The translations under genes were made by a program, and so were the position numbers. Below are positions 9,144-18,089 of a stretch of 64,000 bases of DNA, in pieces. Position 1 is the stretch's first letter, and each line of letters starts with the position of its first letter. This stretch comes from Xanthomonas sp. GTDB taxonomy: Bacteria > Pseudomonadota > Gammaproteobacteria > Xanthomonadales > Xanthomonadaceae. Below the pieces are notes generated by a model. That model saw only the letters and a program-made list of their open reading frames with translations, searched no databases and was not told the origin of the DNA. The DNA is taken from the NCBI GenBank assembly GCA_018262705.1, contig JADFDQ010000008.1:62001-126000 (forward strand), in the 5' to 3' direction.

Positions 9144-12100
9144 ATGAGCGCGAACAGCAACAACCGCAAACACACCCAGCGTCGGCCGCGTCGCGGTCGC
9201 TTGGCCCTGGCATTGGCGATGGCGCTGCTGGCGCCGGCGGCGTGGAGCCAGTCGCTGCCGGATACCGGCACGGTGGCATCCGGTGCCGCCACCTCCAATC
9301 TCGACGTCGGCGGCATCATGAATCCCGGCGGCGCCGGCACGGCGATGACGATCACCCAGACCTCGTCGTCGGCGATCATCAATTGGGAATCCTTCAACGT
9401 CGATACGGCCGCCACGCTCACCTTCGTCCAGCCGGATGCCGGCAGCGTCCTGCTCAATCGCGTGATCGGCAACATTTCCGGGATCATCACGCCCTCGATC
9501 ATCAATGGGACCATCGCGTCGAACGGCAATATCTTCCTCGTCAATCCGATGGGCATCCTGTTCGGGGCTGGTTCGTCCGTCAACGTCGGCGGGCTGGTGG
9601 CCTCGACCCTGGACATCACCGACGCCGATTTCCTCACCGGTGCCGGCATGGCCAATCCGCATTACGTGTTCACGGCCGGCAATCCGTTCGTGGGGTACGC
9701 CATCGTGAACCAGGGCGCACTGAGCACGGTTGCGGGTTCGCAAGGCACCATCGCGCTGCTGGCCGCGCGGATCGAAAATCAGGCGGGAGGCACGATTTCG
9801 GCGCCCGGCGGCAGCGTGGTGTTTGGCGCCGCCAGCGGCGCGAACCTGGATTTCTTCGGCGATGGTCTGACCACGGTGACGCTGACCGGCAACGGGTTGG
9901 AGCTGGACGTCTACTGCAACATCAGCCCGGTACCTACGTCCTCCTGCCTCGGCGGCATCGAGAGCATCGGCAACATCGCCGCGGTCGGCGGTCACGTCGA
10001 AATGCGCACCCAGACCCAGGATGGCAATCCGCAGCCAATCGGCACCGGCCTGTTCACCGAGCCGTCGAACGGTGGCCGGATCTGGATTGGTGGCAGGATC
10101 GACGCCCGCGCATCCGCGACCGATGTCGGCTCGATCATCCTCGATGCCGGGCAGGGCAACGTCGATATCGGCGGCGTTGCCGGACAAACCGCCTGGATCA
10201 ACGTCAATTCAACCGCGGCCGGGCAAAATGCGGGCACCATCTTCGTCCGCGGCAACCAGATCTTCACCTATCTGTGCGTCGGTCCAGGTGGGGTCTGCGC
10301 GGGCAATGATTCGCTGGGCTGGCTCGACGCCACCGCCTACGGCGCCGGCGCCAACGGCGGCCAGATCACCATCGACGCCGGCAACCTTTTCTACCACACG
10401 GGCGTTGTCCAAGCGGCCGCCGCGTCCGGTGCGGGTGGCACCATTCAGATCAATGCCGGTGACGCGCAGATCTACAACTGGATCACCGCCGAAGGATTGG
10501 GGGGCAATGGTGGCACCATCAACCTCACCGCGCCCAACATCCTCCTGCATCGCGGCCAGTTGCTCTGGCTTGGCGGCCCCGGGATCCTGTATTCACAGGC
10601 GGTGCTGTCGGCCTACGGCTCCACCAATGGCGGCACGGTCAATCTGACCGGCGACCTGAACGTGGTGGATCTGGGCAATGTCATACCTGCCGATCCCGAG
10701 TACCAAGCGGTCATCAACGTGCGCGGCATGAACGGCAACGGTGGTGCGGTGGACGTGCAGGGCGGCACCACCGTCGACATCGACGCCACTTGGTTCGTGA
10801 ATGCCGATGGCACGGCCAATGGTGGCTCCGTCAACCTGTCCGCCATGTACATGTACGTCCACGGTGACATGACCGCCAATGGTGACGTGACCGGCGGCAG
10901 CATCGACCTTTATGCCAATTACAACCTGGATGTCAGTGGTAATTTGACTGCCAACGGCGATGTCGATGGCGGTTCGATCACGTTGTATGGCTCTGCCGAT
11001 GTGACGGTTTCCGGCACGCTGACCGCCAATGGCGGCATGACGCCTCTCCCGGCCAACAGCATCGGCAATGGCGGCACGATCAACGTGACCGGCAGCGATG
11101 TCGACGTGAGCGGCAATCTCTACGCCAGGGGCGGCAGCCAGCAATACATCGATCCCAACAATTCCAGCCTGAATCGGTACAGCTTCGGCGGCCATGTCTA
11201 CGTCTACGGCGATTCCGTCAACCTGAGTGGCCTGTTCGACACCACCGCCCTGAATGACTGGGGCACGGTCCAGACCGATGCGTATACCTACCTGTTTGCG
11301 GCTGCGACGACCAATGTGACTTCGGGCGCGTGGTTCATCGACAGCAACGAGGTCTGGGTGACCACGGCAGCCGGCGCCAGCGCACATAATTTGGGAGCTG
11401 TACTCGTCGATCAAACCTTGGCGCAGTCATTGGACAACGGCACCAGCATCTATCTGAATGCAGACAACACGGTATACAGCGCATCGGGTAGCGGCGCGGT
11501 AAACATCGACTCCGGGGCATCGATCACATCCAGTTACGGTTTGCTGAACCTGCTGGCGCTCAACGGGATCTTCGGCAGCGGTTTCACCATGAACGCCGGC
11601 TGGGGGGTGTTCCTGGATGCGACGGGATCGGATATCCAACTTGACAACTTCACGATGGGCGGCGGTACCGTCAAGATGCAGGGCAACTCCGTTTCCCTGA
11701 CTTCAGGACACATCAACACATCCGGAGGGGGGTTCGAAGCCACCGCAACCACCAACGGCATCAGATTCTATTCGACGTGGATCGACGATTCCGGTGACGG
11801 CGACATCCACCTGGATGCGTCGGGTTCCTTGTACGGCATCAATGCACGGTATGCCTACCTCGACACCGACGGCGGTGACATTTCGATCGATGCCGGCGGC
11901 AACGGCGTTTTCCTTGCCAACGGCGCAATTTTGAGCGGGGGCGGTGCGATCACGGTCACCGGGACGGCAATCGGCACTGACTACTATGCCGTCACGGTGC
12001 GCGATACGACCCTCGACAGCGGCGGTGGTGACATTGCGATTATCGGCAACCACCTCGGCTATCAGGGCGGTGTGTTGATCCAGAACTCCGTTGTCGAAAG

Positions 12101-14636
12101 CACGGGGGGCGACATCAGCATTGATGGCGATACCGCTGGCGGCAGCTCCAGGAATGGCGTAGTCATGTATGCAGCCCAGATCGACAGCGGTGCCGGCGCG
12201 GTTGCCATCACCGGAGGCGGTGATGGCAATGTCTCGGTTTCCATCTATGGCGGAACGATTGACGGCACCGGCATCTCCATTTTTGGTGACGGAGCGTCGT
12301 ACGCCGGGGTCATGATTTCCGGATACGCCGAAATCACTGGCTTGGGCGGCGACATCCATATCTCCGGCCAGGGCTACACCACTGGCGTGCTCTTGTCCGA
12401 GGTACAGATAAACAACTGCTGCGGGAAAATCGTGCTCGAGGGAGACGGCGGCGAAGGCGGCCTTCTTGTTTACGACACGACCATCAGCGGCAGCAGCGAC
12501 ATCACGTTGACCGGCACGGGTGGCGGTTCCACCGGGATGGGTGTACGCGTCGAGACATCCAGCGTGAGCAACACCGGCGGCAACATCAGCATCGAGGGCG
12601 ATGCCGGCGGCGGCGACATGTCCGTGTATCTGAACGCGGCCCAGCTCTACAGCACGACCGGCACGATTTCGATCACTGGCAGCGGAGTATCCAATACTGC
12701 AGTCAACGTCCAAGGCGGATCGGTTGACGGTGGCTCCATCTCCATTCTCGGTGATGGCGCGAGAAATTTCGGGGTCATGATCGAAGGATCTGCTCAGGTC
12801 ACCAGCGCCGGCGGCGACATCCATATCACTGGCCAGGGCGACAACGCTGGCGTGATGTTGTACACGGCGCAGATAGCCAGTGGCGGCGGAAACATCCTGT
12901 TCGATGCGGACGGCGGCATAGACGGCCTCCTTGTTGACGGTACGACCATCGCCAGCAGCGGCGGCAGCATCGAAATCGGCGGGCACGGCGGCAGCGGCGC
13001 GGGCGTCGACCTGGACGCCGACTCGAGCGTGGATGCGGGCGCGGGAATGGTCATCGTGCGCGCCGCCAATGATGGGATCAGCGATGCGATCGTGCTCCAC
13101 GGCAGCATCACCAGCACGACGGCAGTGAACCTGCGCCCGCTCGACGAAACCGACGCCATCTATCTCGGCAGCGGCAACGGCTTCGTGCTGGACAACGCCG
13201 AGCTGGCCAATATCACCTCGCTGTGGCTGGTGATCGGCAGTGCCCAGCAGCAGGGCGCGATCCAGGTCATGAGCAACATCCTCTATGGCGGCAACCTGAC
13301 GCTGCAGAACCAGGGGGGCAACGCCAGCATCTTGCTGAATGCCATGCTGGATGTCTCCGGCTACACCCTGGGCCTGTTCAGCGGCGGCAGCATCGTCCAG
13401 ACCAGCGCCGGCGCCATCCATGCCGAAAGCCTGCTCGCGATGGCCAAGGACGACGTACTGCTGAACGATGCCCAGAACGATGTGACGGGCAATACCCTGG
13501 CCGGCAGCGCGGGCGGGCAATTCCTCTATCTCGACGCCAATGGGCTGGCCATTGGCAATGTCTCGGCCTACGGCTTCAATGTCAGCACGGGATCGACGAC
13601 ATCCATCGGAAGCTTGGGCATCTCCGCCACCGACATCCTGGTGCAGACGCTGACCGGCGATCTGACCCTGAACGGCAACGTGCAGGGCGACAATGTTGAT
13701 CTGGTCGCGGCTGGGGTGTTCCTCAACCCGGGCGGCGCGACCATCACCGCCAGCAATGCCTGGCGGGTCTGGGCCAGCACCTGGATCGGCGAGGATCGAG
13801 GTGGATTGGTGGGCAGCGGATCGCTTCCGAACCTGTACAACTGCACCTACGGCGGTTCCTGCGGCGTCACCGTGGGCAGCGGCAACCACTTCATCTACAC
13901 CCAGCAGCCGACCCTGACCGTGACCGGCGATGACTTCAGCCGCGAGTATGGCGACGCCAATCCCGTGTTCACGTTTACGGCAAACGGACTGATTCTTGGT
14001 GACACGCTGGCCAATGTGCTGTTCGGTTCGGTGGGCAGTTCCACCAGCAGCGGCAGCAACGTCGGTCTCTACCTGATCGGCGGCAGCTTCACTTCACCTG
14101 CGGGCTATGCGATCAACTTCCTGCCGGGATCCCTGACCATCACCCCGGCGACCTTGGTGTTCACGTCCGATCCGCTGACCTGGTACATGGGGATGCCGTT
14201 CCCGGCATTCACCGGTACGGTCACCGGTTTCAAGAATGGGGAAACACTGGCGCAGGTCTTCCCCAATGGCTTGCTCTGGGAAGCCATCATCGGCCCAACA
14301 GGACAACTGATGCCCGGGTATTACCCGATCTTCGGGATGGGCAATGCGCTGAACTACGTGATCGTGCAAGCGCCGTCCAACCAGACGGCCTTGTATCTGT
14401 TGCCGCCGCCGGAATCATCGAGCCGGCCGCTGGATTTCATCTCCGAGCCGGTGGAAACCTTCGTCTATGAAACCAATTTCGAGACGGTGGCCATGTGCCC
14501 GCTGACGCTTACCGGCGATGACAAGGAACTGGCCGGCGGCGATCCGCTGGGCAACGAATGGTCGAAGGTGCGCAAGCGCCTGAACCTGGTGAACTGCTTC
14601 AGCAACGACCGTCGCGGCGGCTGCGGCAGCTTCTGA
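9144..14636 (+). CDS. Giant TpsA filamentous-haemagglutinin-like adhesin with MBG-like domains
   Basis: A 1830-residue exported protein, the probable cargo of the adjacent TpsB. After a long signal peptide (arginine-rich start, cleavage near AAWS, residue 35), residues about 36-260 form a TPS secretion domain with the NPMGILFG variant of the NPNGI motif. Residues 260-1570 are glycine/serine/threonine-rich beta-helix repeats, including a 155-157-residue tandem duplication (residues 988-1300). Two MBG-like beta domains follow (about 1588-1665, with REYGDANPVFTF, and 1668-1750). The tail has three cysteines, in AMCPL, VNCFSN and GGCGSF. Its ribosome site GAGGAG overlaps the tpsB stop. Family knowledge suggests adhesion or biofilm; the actual ligand is unknown. 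Confidence 0.9.
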   Translation: MSANSNNRKHTQRRPRRGRLALALAMALLAPAAWSQSLPDTGTVASGAATSNLDVGGIMNPGGAGTAMTITQTSSSAIINWESFNVDTAATLTFVQPDAGSVLLNRVIGNISGIITPSIINGTIASNGNIFLVNPMGILFGAGSSVNVGGLVASTLDITDADFLTGAGMANPHYVFTAGNPFVGYAIVNQGALSTVAGSQGTIALLAARIENQAGGTISAPGGSVVFGAASGANLDFFGDGLTTVTLTGNGLELDVYCNISPVPTSSCLGGIESIGNIAAVGGHVEMRTQTQDGNPQPIGTGLFTEPSNGGRIWIGGRIDARASATDVGSIILDAGQGNVDIGGVAGQTAWINVNSTAAGQNAGTIFVRGNQIFTYLCVGPGGVCAGNDSLGWLDATAYGAGANGGQITIDAGNLFYHTGVVQAAAASGAGGTIQINAGDAQIYNWITAEGLGGNGGTINLTAPNILLHRGQLLWLGGPGILYSQAVLSAYGSTNGGTVNLTGDLNVVDLGNVIPADPEYQAVINVRGMNGNGGAVDVQGGTTVDIDATWFVNADGTANGGSVNLSAMYMYVHGDMTANGDVTGGSIDLYANYNLDVSGNLTANGDVDGGSITLYGSADVTVSGTLTANGGMTPLPANSIGNGGTINVTGSDVDVSGNLYARGGSQQYIDPNNSSLNRYSFGGHVYVYGDSVNLSGLFDTTALNDWGTVQTDAYTYLFAAATTNVTSGAWFIDSNEVWVTTAAGASAHNLGAVLVDQTLAQSLDNGTSIYLNADNTVYSASGSGAVNIDSGASITSSYGLLNLLALNGIFGSGFTMNAGWGVFLDATGSDIQLDNFTMGGGTVKMQGNSVSLTSGHINTSGGGFEATATTNGIRFYSTWIDDSGDGDIHLDASGSLYGINARYAYLDTDGGDISIDAGGNGVFLANGAILSGGGAITVTGTAIGTDYYAVTVRDTTLDSGGGDIAIIGNHLGYQGGVLIQNSVVESTGGDISIDGDTAGGSSRNGVVMYAAQIDSGAGAVAITGGGDGNVSVSIYGGTIDGTGISIFGDGASYAGVMISGYAEITGLGGDIHISGQGYTTGVLLSEVQINNCCGKIVLEGDGGEGGLLVYDTTISGSSDITLTGTGGGSTGMGVRVETSSVSNTGGNISIEGDAGGGDMSVYLNAAQLYSTTGTISITGSGVSNTAVNVQGGSVDGGSISILGDGARNFGVMIEGSAQVTSAGGDIHITGQGDNAGVMLYTAQIASGGGNILFDADGGIDGLLVDGTTIASSGGSIEIGGHGGSGAGVDLDADSSVDAGAGMVIVRAANDGISDAIVLHGSITSTTAVNLRPLDETDAIYLGSGNGFVLDNAELANITSLWLVIGSAQQQGAIQVMSNILYGGNLTLQNQGGNASILLNAMLDVSGYTLGLFSGGSIVQTSAGAIHAESLLAMAKDDVLLNDAQNDVTGNTLAGSAGGQFLYLDANGLAIGNVSAYGFNVSTGSTTSIGSLGISATDILVQTLTGDLTLNGNVQGDNVDLVAAGVFLNPGGATITASNAWRVWASTWIGEDRGGLVGSGSLPNLYNCTYGGSCGVTVGSGNHFIYTQQPTLTVTGDDFSREYGDANPVFTFTANGLILGDTLANVLFGSVGSSTSSGSNVGLYLIGGSFTSPAGYAINFLPGSLTITPATLVFTSDPLTWYMGMPFPAFTGTVTGFKNGETLAQVFPNGLLWEAIIGPTGQLMPGYYPIFGMGNALNYVIVQAPSNQTALYLLPPPESSSRPLDFISEPVETFVYETNFETVAMCPLTLTGDDKELAGGDPLGNEWSKVRKRLNLVNCFSNDRRGGCGSF
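12105..13043 (+). repeat. Internal tandem duplication of about 470 bp in tpsA
   Basis: Two consecutive units of about 157 codons match in order: GG(D/N)ISI(D/E)GD at 12105 and 12576, then GVM(I)SG/EGS, then GGDIHI(S/T)GQG at 12345 and 12810, then DTTI/GTTI. The units have diverged, so the duplication is old enough for drift. Shorter, weaker copies of the GGDISID module precede it. It lengthens the beta-helix stalk. Confidence 0.75.
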
Positions 14637-14642
14637 GTGGAA

Positions 14643-14674
14643 GGAGCCGTCCGCGACCGGTGGCGGACGGCTCC
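14643..14674 (+). terminator. Strong hairpin after tpsA
   Basis: A perfect 12-bp stem (GGAGCCGTCCGC at 14643-14654, GCGGACGGCTCC at 14663-14674) with an 8-base loop begins 7 bases after the tpsA stop. No T-run follows, so it is either a weak intrinsic terminator or a 3' mRNA-protecting hairpin closing the CHAT-tpsB-tpsA unit. Confidence 0.7.
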
Positions 14675-15000
14675 GGGATGGTTGGAACCCTTCCGGGGTG
14701 GATTGGGGATGAATCGAGCCTGACTCACTCGATCCGGTTTTGCGGGGTTTTCGGCGTTTCCAAGGGGGCGAGACTGCGTCGGAATTATTCAATACAATCA
14801 ATAATTTGATGCATATCGTCGGGCGGTTCGCAAATCCGGATACTGCGCTGCAAGGCTTTTTCAAATTGCGAGTGCAGGTCAAACGAACGCGCGCGTTGTC
14901 CGGTTGTCTCCGTCCAAGGCGTATTGATGGACAAGCGGGCGAACAATGTTTGGACGCCCCCCCAAGTGGCCGGATGGCCACGGTGTCAGGAGAATGGAAA
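14675..15000 (+). promoter_or_regulatory. Leader of the OmpA-family gene with an AT-rich patch
   Basis: The stretch 14782-14815 is strikingly AT-rich for this window and includes TACAAT at 14793-14798, a plausible -10 box, though no good -35 box is seen. That would give a leader of about 200 bases. AGGAG at 14988-14992 is the ribosome site for the ATG at 15001. No other gene is apparent in the gap. Confidence 0.35.
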
Positions 15001-15657
15001 ATGAGTGTCAAGACCTGGATCCGCGGCACGCTGGCGATCGCCCTGCTGGCGAGTTCCGGTGCCGTGTTTGCGCAAAGTACCCAAGACAGCGAGCCGACCG
15101 TCGATTCGATCGTCAACGCGCTGAAATCGAACAACAACCAGGCCCAGGATGAGCAGACCCGCGCGCTGCGCCCGGGTGCGGCTTCGATGGCGACCACCGC
15201 GCCGGCGGCGGCCCCGGAGGCCGAGTCGGCACCCGCAGCGGCTGCGGCCCCGAAGCCGAAACCGAGGCCGACCGTGAGTCGCCCGCACCGCCCCAGCGTT
15301 GCGGCATCGGCGAATCGCGCTTCGACCAGCATGACGATCAACTTCGAGTTCAACTCGGATCAGATCGCGGGTGACTCGCAGCACGTCATGGCCACACTGG
15401 CCGAGGCATTGGCTTCGCCGCAGTTGGCCGATCGCCAATTCGCCGTGGTCGGTCATACCGATGCCAAGGGGGCGCAGACCTACAACATGTCTTTGTCCGA
15501 GCGCCGCGCCGCTGCGGTGCGTGCCTATCTGGTCGCGCACGGCATCGACGCCAGTCGCCTGACTGCGGAGGGCAAGGGCGAGAGCCAGCTGCTCAATGCG
15601 CGCAATCCGGGCGCCGCCGAAAACCGTCGCGTCGAAATCATCGCGACCGGCAAGTAA
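15001..15657 (+). CDS. OmpA-family peptidoglycan-binding protein
   Basis: A 218-residue exported protein: signal peptide (cleavage after VFA, residue 22), a short polar segment, an alanine/proline-rich linker (about 58-95), and a C-terminal OmpA-like domain (about 105-215). The domain shows INFEFNSDQI, VVGHTDAKG, NMSLSERRAAAVRAYL and ENRRVEI, the residues that contact diaminopimelate in peptidoglycan. There is no lipobox and no N-terminal barrel, so it is probably periplasmic and bound to the wall. It lies between the TPS cluster and a GumN-like gene; no direct functional link is shown. Start choice rests on the AGGAG site 8 bases upstream. Confidence 0.9.
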   Translation: MSVKTWIRGTLAIALLASSGAVFAQSTQDSEPTVDSIVNALKSNNNQAQDEQTRALRPGAASMATTAPAAAPEAESAPAAAAAPKPKPRPTVSRPHRPSVAASANRASTSMTINFEFNSDQIAGDSQHVMATLAEALASPQLADRQFAVVGHTDAKGAQTYNMSLSERRAAAVRAYLVAHGIDASRLTAEGKGESQLLNARNPGAAENRRVEIIATGK

Positions 15658-16004
15658 GCATCGAAAGCCAGCTTCCCTCGACCGCCACGACTGTCGGGAG
15701 GGGGACTGGCGGCAGGGCCCGGGGACGGCAGGATGGACGGCCGGTGCCATCGCATTGCTGCGGTGGGCCGGCCGGGTGTACTAAAGAAGAGGGCTGAACA
15801 ACTCCATCCTGCAGTTGTCAGACCTCGCTAAGTCCGGCACATGCCCGGACTCGGCTCACACGAACCAATCACTTGCGTGATCGATTCGTGGTCGGCCATC
15901 CTTGGTCGACATGAAGTTCTGAATGATTCAGGGCTTTCTTAACGAAGGTCCGACGCGCGGTGCATGGATGCAAGCAGTCGTTGGGGATAACGAGTGCCGG
16001 GATC
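15658..16004. other. Intergenic region with two palindromes
   Basis: This 347-base gap holds no convincing gene. A 7-bp hairpin AGTCCGG/CCGGACT (15831-15851) could end the ompA-like transcript, although no T-run follows. A larger interrupted palindrome (15859-15890: CACGAA...ATCAC-TTGC-GTGAT...TTCGTG) is symmetrical enough to be an operator or a hairpin. Neither recurs elsewhere in the window as far as I can see. Confidence 0.4.
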
Positions 16005-17099
16005 ATGACGCGATTCGCGATCGACGACTGCAGGTTGCCCACAGCATGGCGTGGGCGTCGCACGCCAGGCCGCGTGCGCAAATGCTTGCTGGCCCTGTTG
16101 GCTCTCGCCGTCGGCGCGGCGTTTGCAGGGCAACCGCAGGATCCGCCGCAGCAACAGCAAACGCCGCAGCAACCCGATGCCACTCGCAGCCTGAGCGCCC
16201 CCGCGGCCACCCGCGCCGCCGCCGGTTCCCGCCTGCGGCCGGGCGTTCCCGATGTGCGTGGCGTGCTGTTCCGGGTCACCGCGCCGAAGGCCGCCGTTCG
16301 TGGTCGGCGAGCAGGATCCGATGCACCGCGAGCCGGTGTTGGCTACCTGTTCGGAACAATCCATTTCGGCACCCCGGAAGAGCAAGGGATCGATTACGGC
16401 AAGCTCGGCAAGCTGATCGAAGGCGTCACCGTGTTCGCCAATGAAGCGGACGCCGACGCTCGCTGGGATCCCGCGTTCAACGCGCTGATGTACCTGTCGC
16501 CGCAAACGCCGCTGTCCAGCTTGATCGATGCCGAGGGCATGGCGCAGGCCAGACAGTTGTTGCCGGAGGTCAAGGAAGCCGATCTGCAGCGGATGAAGCC
16601 GTGGACCGTGCTGACCCTGCTGGAAGCGCGCGGGGAGGGCACCACCTACGCGAGCCTTGATACCCGGATGCAGAAGATGGCGCGCGCCGCCGGCAAGCGG
16701 TTGGTGCATCTGGAGTCGGTGGAAGACCAGCTGCGGGCGCTGGATTGCGTCCCGACCCGGGAACAGGCGCAGGTGCTCGCCGAACGCCTGCGCCGCCCGT
16801 GGTTCCTGCAGGCCGATTCGGCCGAAGCCATGGCTGCGTATCGGGGACGTGACCTCGGCGCCTGGCTGGCCAACGTCGACCGCATGGACGGTCTCGACGA
16901 TGCCGCCAAGGCAATCGAACAACGCTCGCGCCTGTGCCTGCTGGAAAACCGCAACACCCGCTGGATCGAACAAATCGAAGCGCTGTACCGCGGCGAACCG
17001 ACGCTAATCGCCGTCGGCGCCCTGCACCTGGCCGGTCCGAACGGACTGATCGCCCGCCTGCGCAAGGACGGCTTTACGGTCGAAGAAGTGCCGTTTTAG
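16005..17099 (+). CDS. TraB/GumN-family exported protein
   Basis: A 364-residue protein of the TraB/PrgY/GumN (Tiki-like) family. GYLFGTIHFG is the first family motif, FANEADAD supplies a conserved acidic pair, and LIAVGALHLAGPNG is the C-terminal motif; in Tiki proteases equivalent His and Glu residues bind metal, so hydrolase activity is possible. A hydrophobic stretch (CLLALLALAVGAAFA, about residues 27-41) is a signal peptide. The ATG at 16005 leaves an unusually long N-terminal region; a GTG at 16074 would give a standard signal peptide and may be the true start. A glutamine/proline-rich spacer follows the signal. Confidence 0.8.
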   Translation: MTRFAIDDCRLPTAWRGRRTPGRVRKCLLALLALAVGAAFAGQPQDPPQQQQTPQQPDATRSLSAPAATRAAAGSRLRPGVPDVRGVLFRVTAPKAAVRGRRAGSDAPRAGVGYLFGTIHFGTPEEQGIDYGKLGKLIEGVTVFANEADADARWDPAFNALMYLSPQTPLSSLIDAEGMAQARQLLPEVKEADLQRMKPWTVLTLLEARGEGTTYASLDTRMQKMARAAGKRLVHLESVEDQLRALDCVPTREQAQVLAERLRRPWFLQADSAEAMAAYRGRDLGAWLANVDRMDGLDDAAKAIEQRSRLCLLENRNTRWIEQIEALYRGEPTLIAVGALHLAGPNGLIARLRKDGFTVEEVPF

Positions 17100-17124
17100 C
17101 GGCGGCGCGGCTTGCACGCAGGCA

Positions 17125-17149
17125 CAAAAAAACCGCCGGATGGCGGTTT
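17125..17149 (-). terminator. Intrinsic terminator of tRNA-Pro
   Basis: Read on the minus strand, an 8-bp stem AAACCGCC/GGCGGTTT with a 4-base loop runs directly into a T-run. It lies 22 bases past the tRNA 3' end and also between the convergent GumN-like gene and the tRNA. Confidence 0.9.
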
Positions 17150-17171
17150 GCTTGCGTGACACTGACCGGAT

Positions 17172-17248
17172 TGGTCGGGGAGACAGGATTTGAACCTGCG
17201 ACTTCTACGTCCCGAACGTAGCGCTCTACCAGGCTGAGCTACACCCCG
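17172..17248 (-). tRNA. tRNA-Pro (anticodon CGG), CCA encoded
   Basis: A 77-base cloverleaf on the minus strand. The anticodon arm is CTACG-TTCGGGA-CGTAG, giving anticodon CGG for codon CCG; the T arm has GGTTCAAATCC, and the 3' end is ACCA. The D loop contains AGCCTGGTAGA. The acceptor stem pairs except for a U6-U67 mismatch. CCG is frequent in these GC-rich genes. Confidence 0.95.
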
Positions 17249-17338
17249 ACAGCCAGAGCCCGCCATTCTATAGAGAATGCGCCTGCCACGGCAAGAGCAA
17301 GGGCAGCGCATGCCACGATTGCCACATGGCAAAACCCC

Positions 17339-17421
17339 GTAGGAGCGCACCGCAGGGGCGCGATTGGCGTCGGCGCCTGCCCCATCGCGCCTCTCGGCCT
17401 GCGGCCTCGATGCGCTCCTAC
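17339..17421. repeat. GTAG-type REP element upstream of fimT
   Basis: An 83-base palindrome starts GTAGGAGCGCACCGCAGGGG and ends TGCGCTCCTAC, with the internal CTCGGCCTGCGGCCTCGA block also seen in the copies at 23812, 39270 and 54820. It lies between the tRNA and the pilin operon, about 140 bases before fimT. The rest of the gap 17249-17564 shows no gene. Confidence 0.85.
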
Positions 17422-17564
17422 AGCCGCGATCTCGATGTGATCCTGCGGCCCCCGGTCCCCGCCAACCCAACCGCCCATCCCCATCATCGGCCCGCCCATC
17501 GGTCTTCGGTGGCATAGTTGCGAACTCACGCATAATGTGTGCAGTGCCTGAAACCGGGGGCGGT

Positions 17565-18089
17565 ATGTCGCAACGCAGTAAAAATTCAGGATGTTGCTCC
17601 AGTCGCGGCTTCACGCTGGTGGAGCTGATGATCACGGTGGCGGTGATCGCGGTGATTGGTGCCATCGCCATTCCCGGCATGAGCACGATCATCAAGCGGA
17701 ACCGCCTCAAGAGCCAGGCCGAAGACGTGGTGGGTACCATGCAGCTGGCGCGCTCGGAGGCAATCCGGACCAATGCCCGCATCACCGCCTGCGTCTCTGC
17801 GGCGGGCGTCACCTGCAGCACGAGTGCGCAGCGTTTCGTCGTTTTCAATGGGGCAAATGAAGTTCTGCGTGAAGTTTCCCTGCCGGCGGATGTGCAGGTC
17901 AGCGGACCGGCGGCGGGCATCGTGTTTCGTTCCTCCGGGCGGATCGATTCCAGCCTGCCCGCAGCGGATCGCGTCTTTGTAGTCTGCATTCCCGATGCCG
18001 ATCTTGGCGAAAATCAGCGGGAAATCACCGTGGCCCTGGGTGGTGCCTCCACGAGTGAGTCCAAGAACGGCGGGGGGAGCTGCCCATGA
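17565..18089 (+). CDS. fimT: Type IV pilus minor pilin, FimT/GspH family
   Basis: A 174-residue minor pilin. A short leader ends in the prepilin peptidase site G-FTLVELM with the conserved Glu5, followed by a hydrophobic helix (about residues 20-42). LARSEAIRTNARI and the beta-rich GspH domain follow; it ends with a cysteine pair region. It would be processed by PilD and help prime or form the pilus tip, and FimT homologues can bind DNA during uptake. The ATG at 17565 gives a 16-residue leader and follows a G-rich ribosome site. It overlaps pilV by ATGA. Confidence 0.88.
   Translation: MSQRSKNSGCCSSRGFTLVELMITVAVIAVIGAIAIPGMSTIIKRNRLKSQAEDVVGTMQLARSEAIRTNARITACVSAAGVTCSTSAQRFVVFNGANEVLREVSLPADVQVSGPAAGIVFRSSGRIDSSLPAADRVFVVCIPDADLGENQREITVALGGASTSESKNGGGSCP

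Noticed and set aside
11703-13889. A 728-codon open frame on the minus strand opposite tpsA
   Set aside because: It mirrors the glycine/serine/threonine repeats of TpsA; no start context or domain supports it.
17172-17248. The tRNA-Pro gene as an integration site of a genomic island
   Set aside because: No integrase and no repeated tRNA 3' end is seen nearby; the genes on both sides look like core chromosome.
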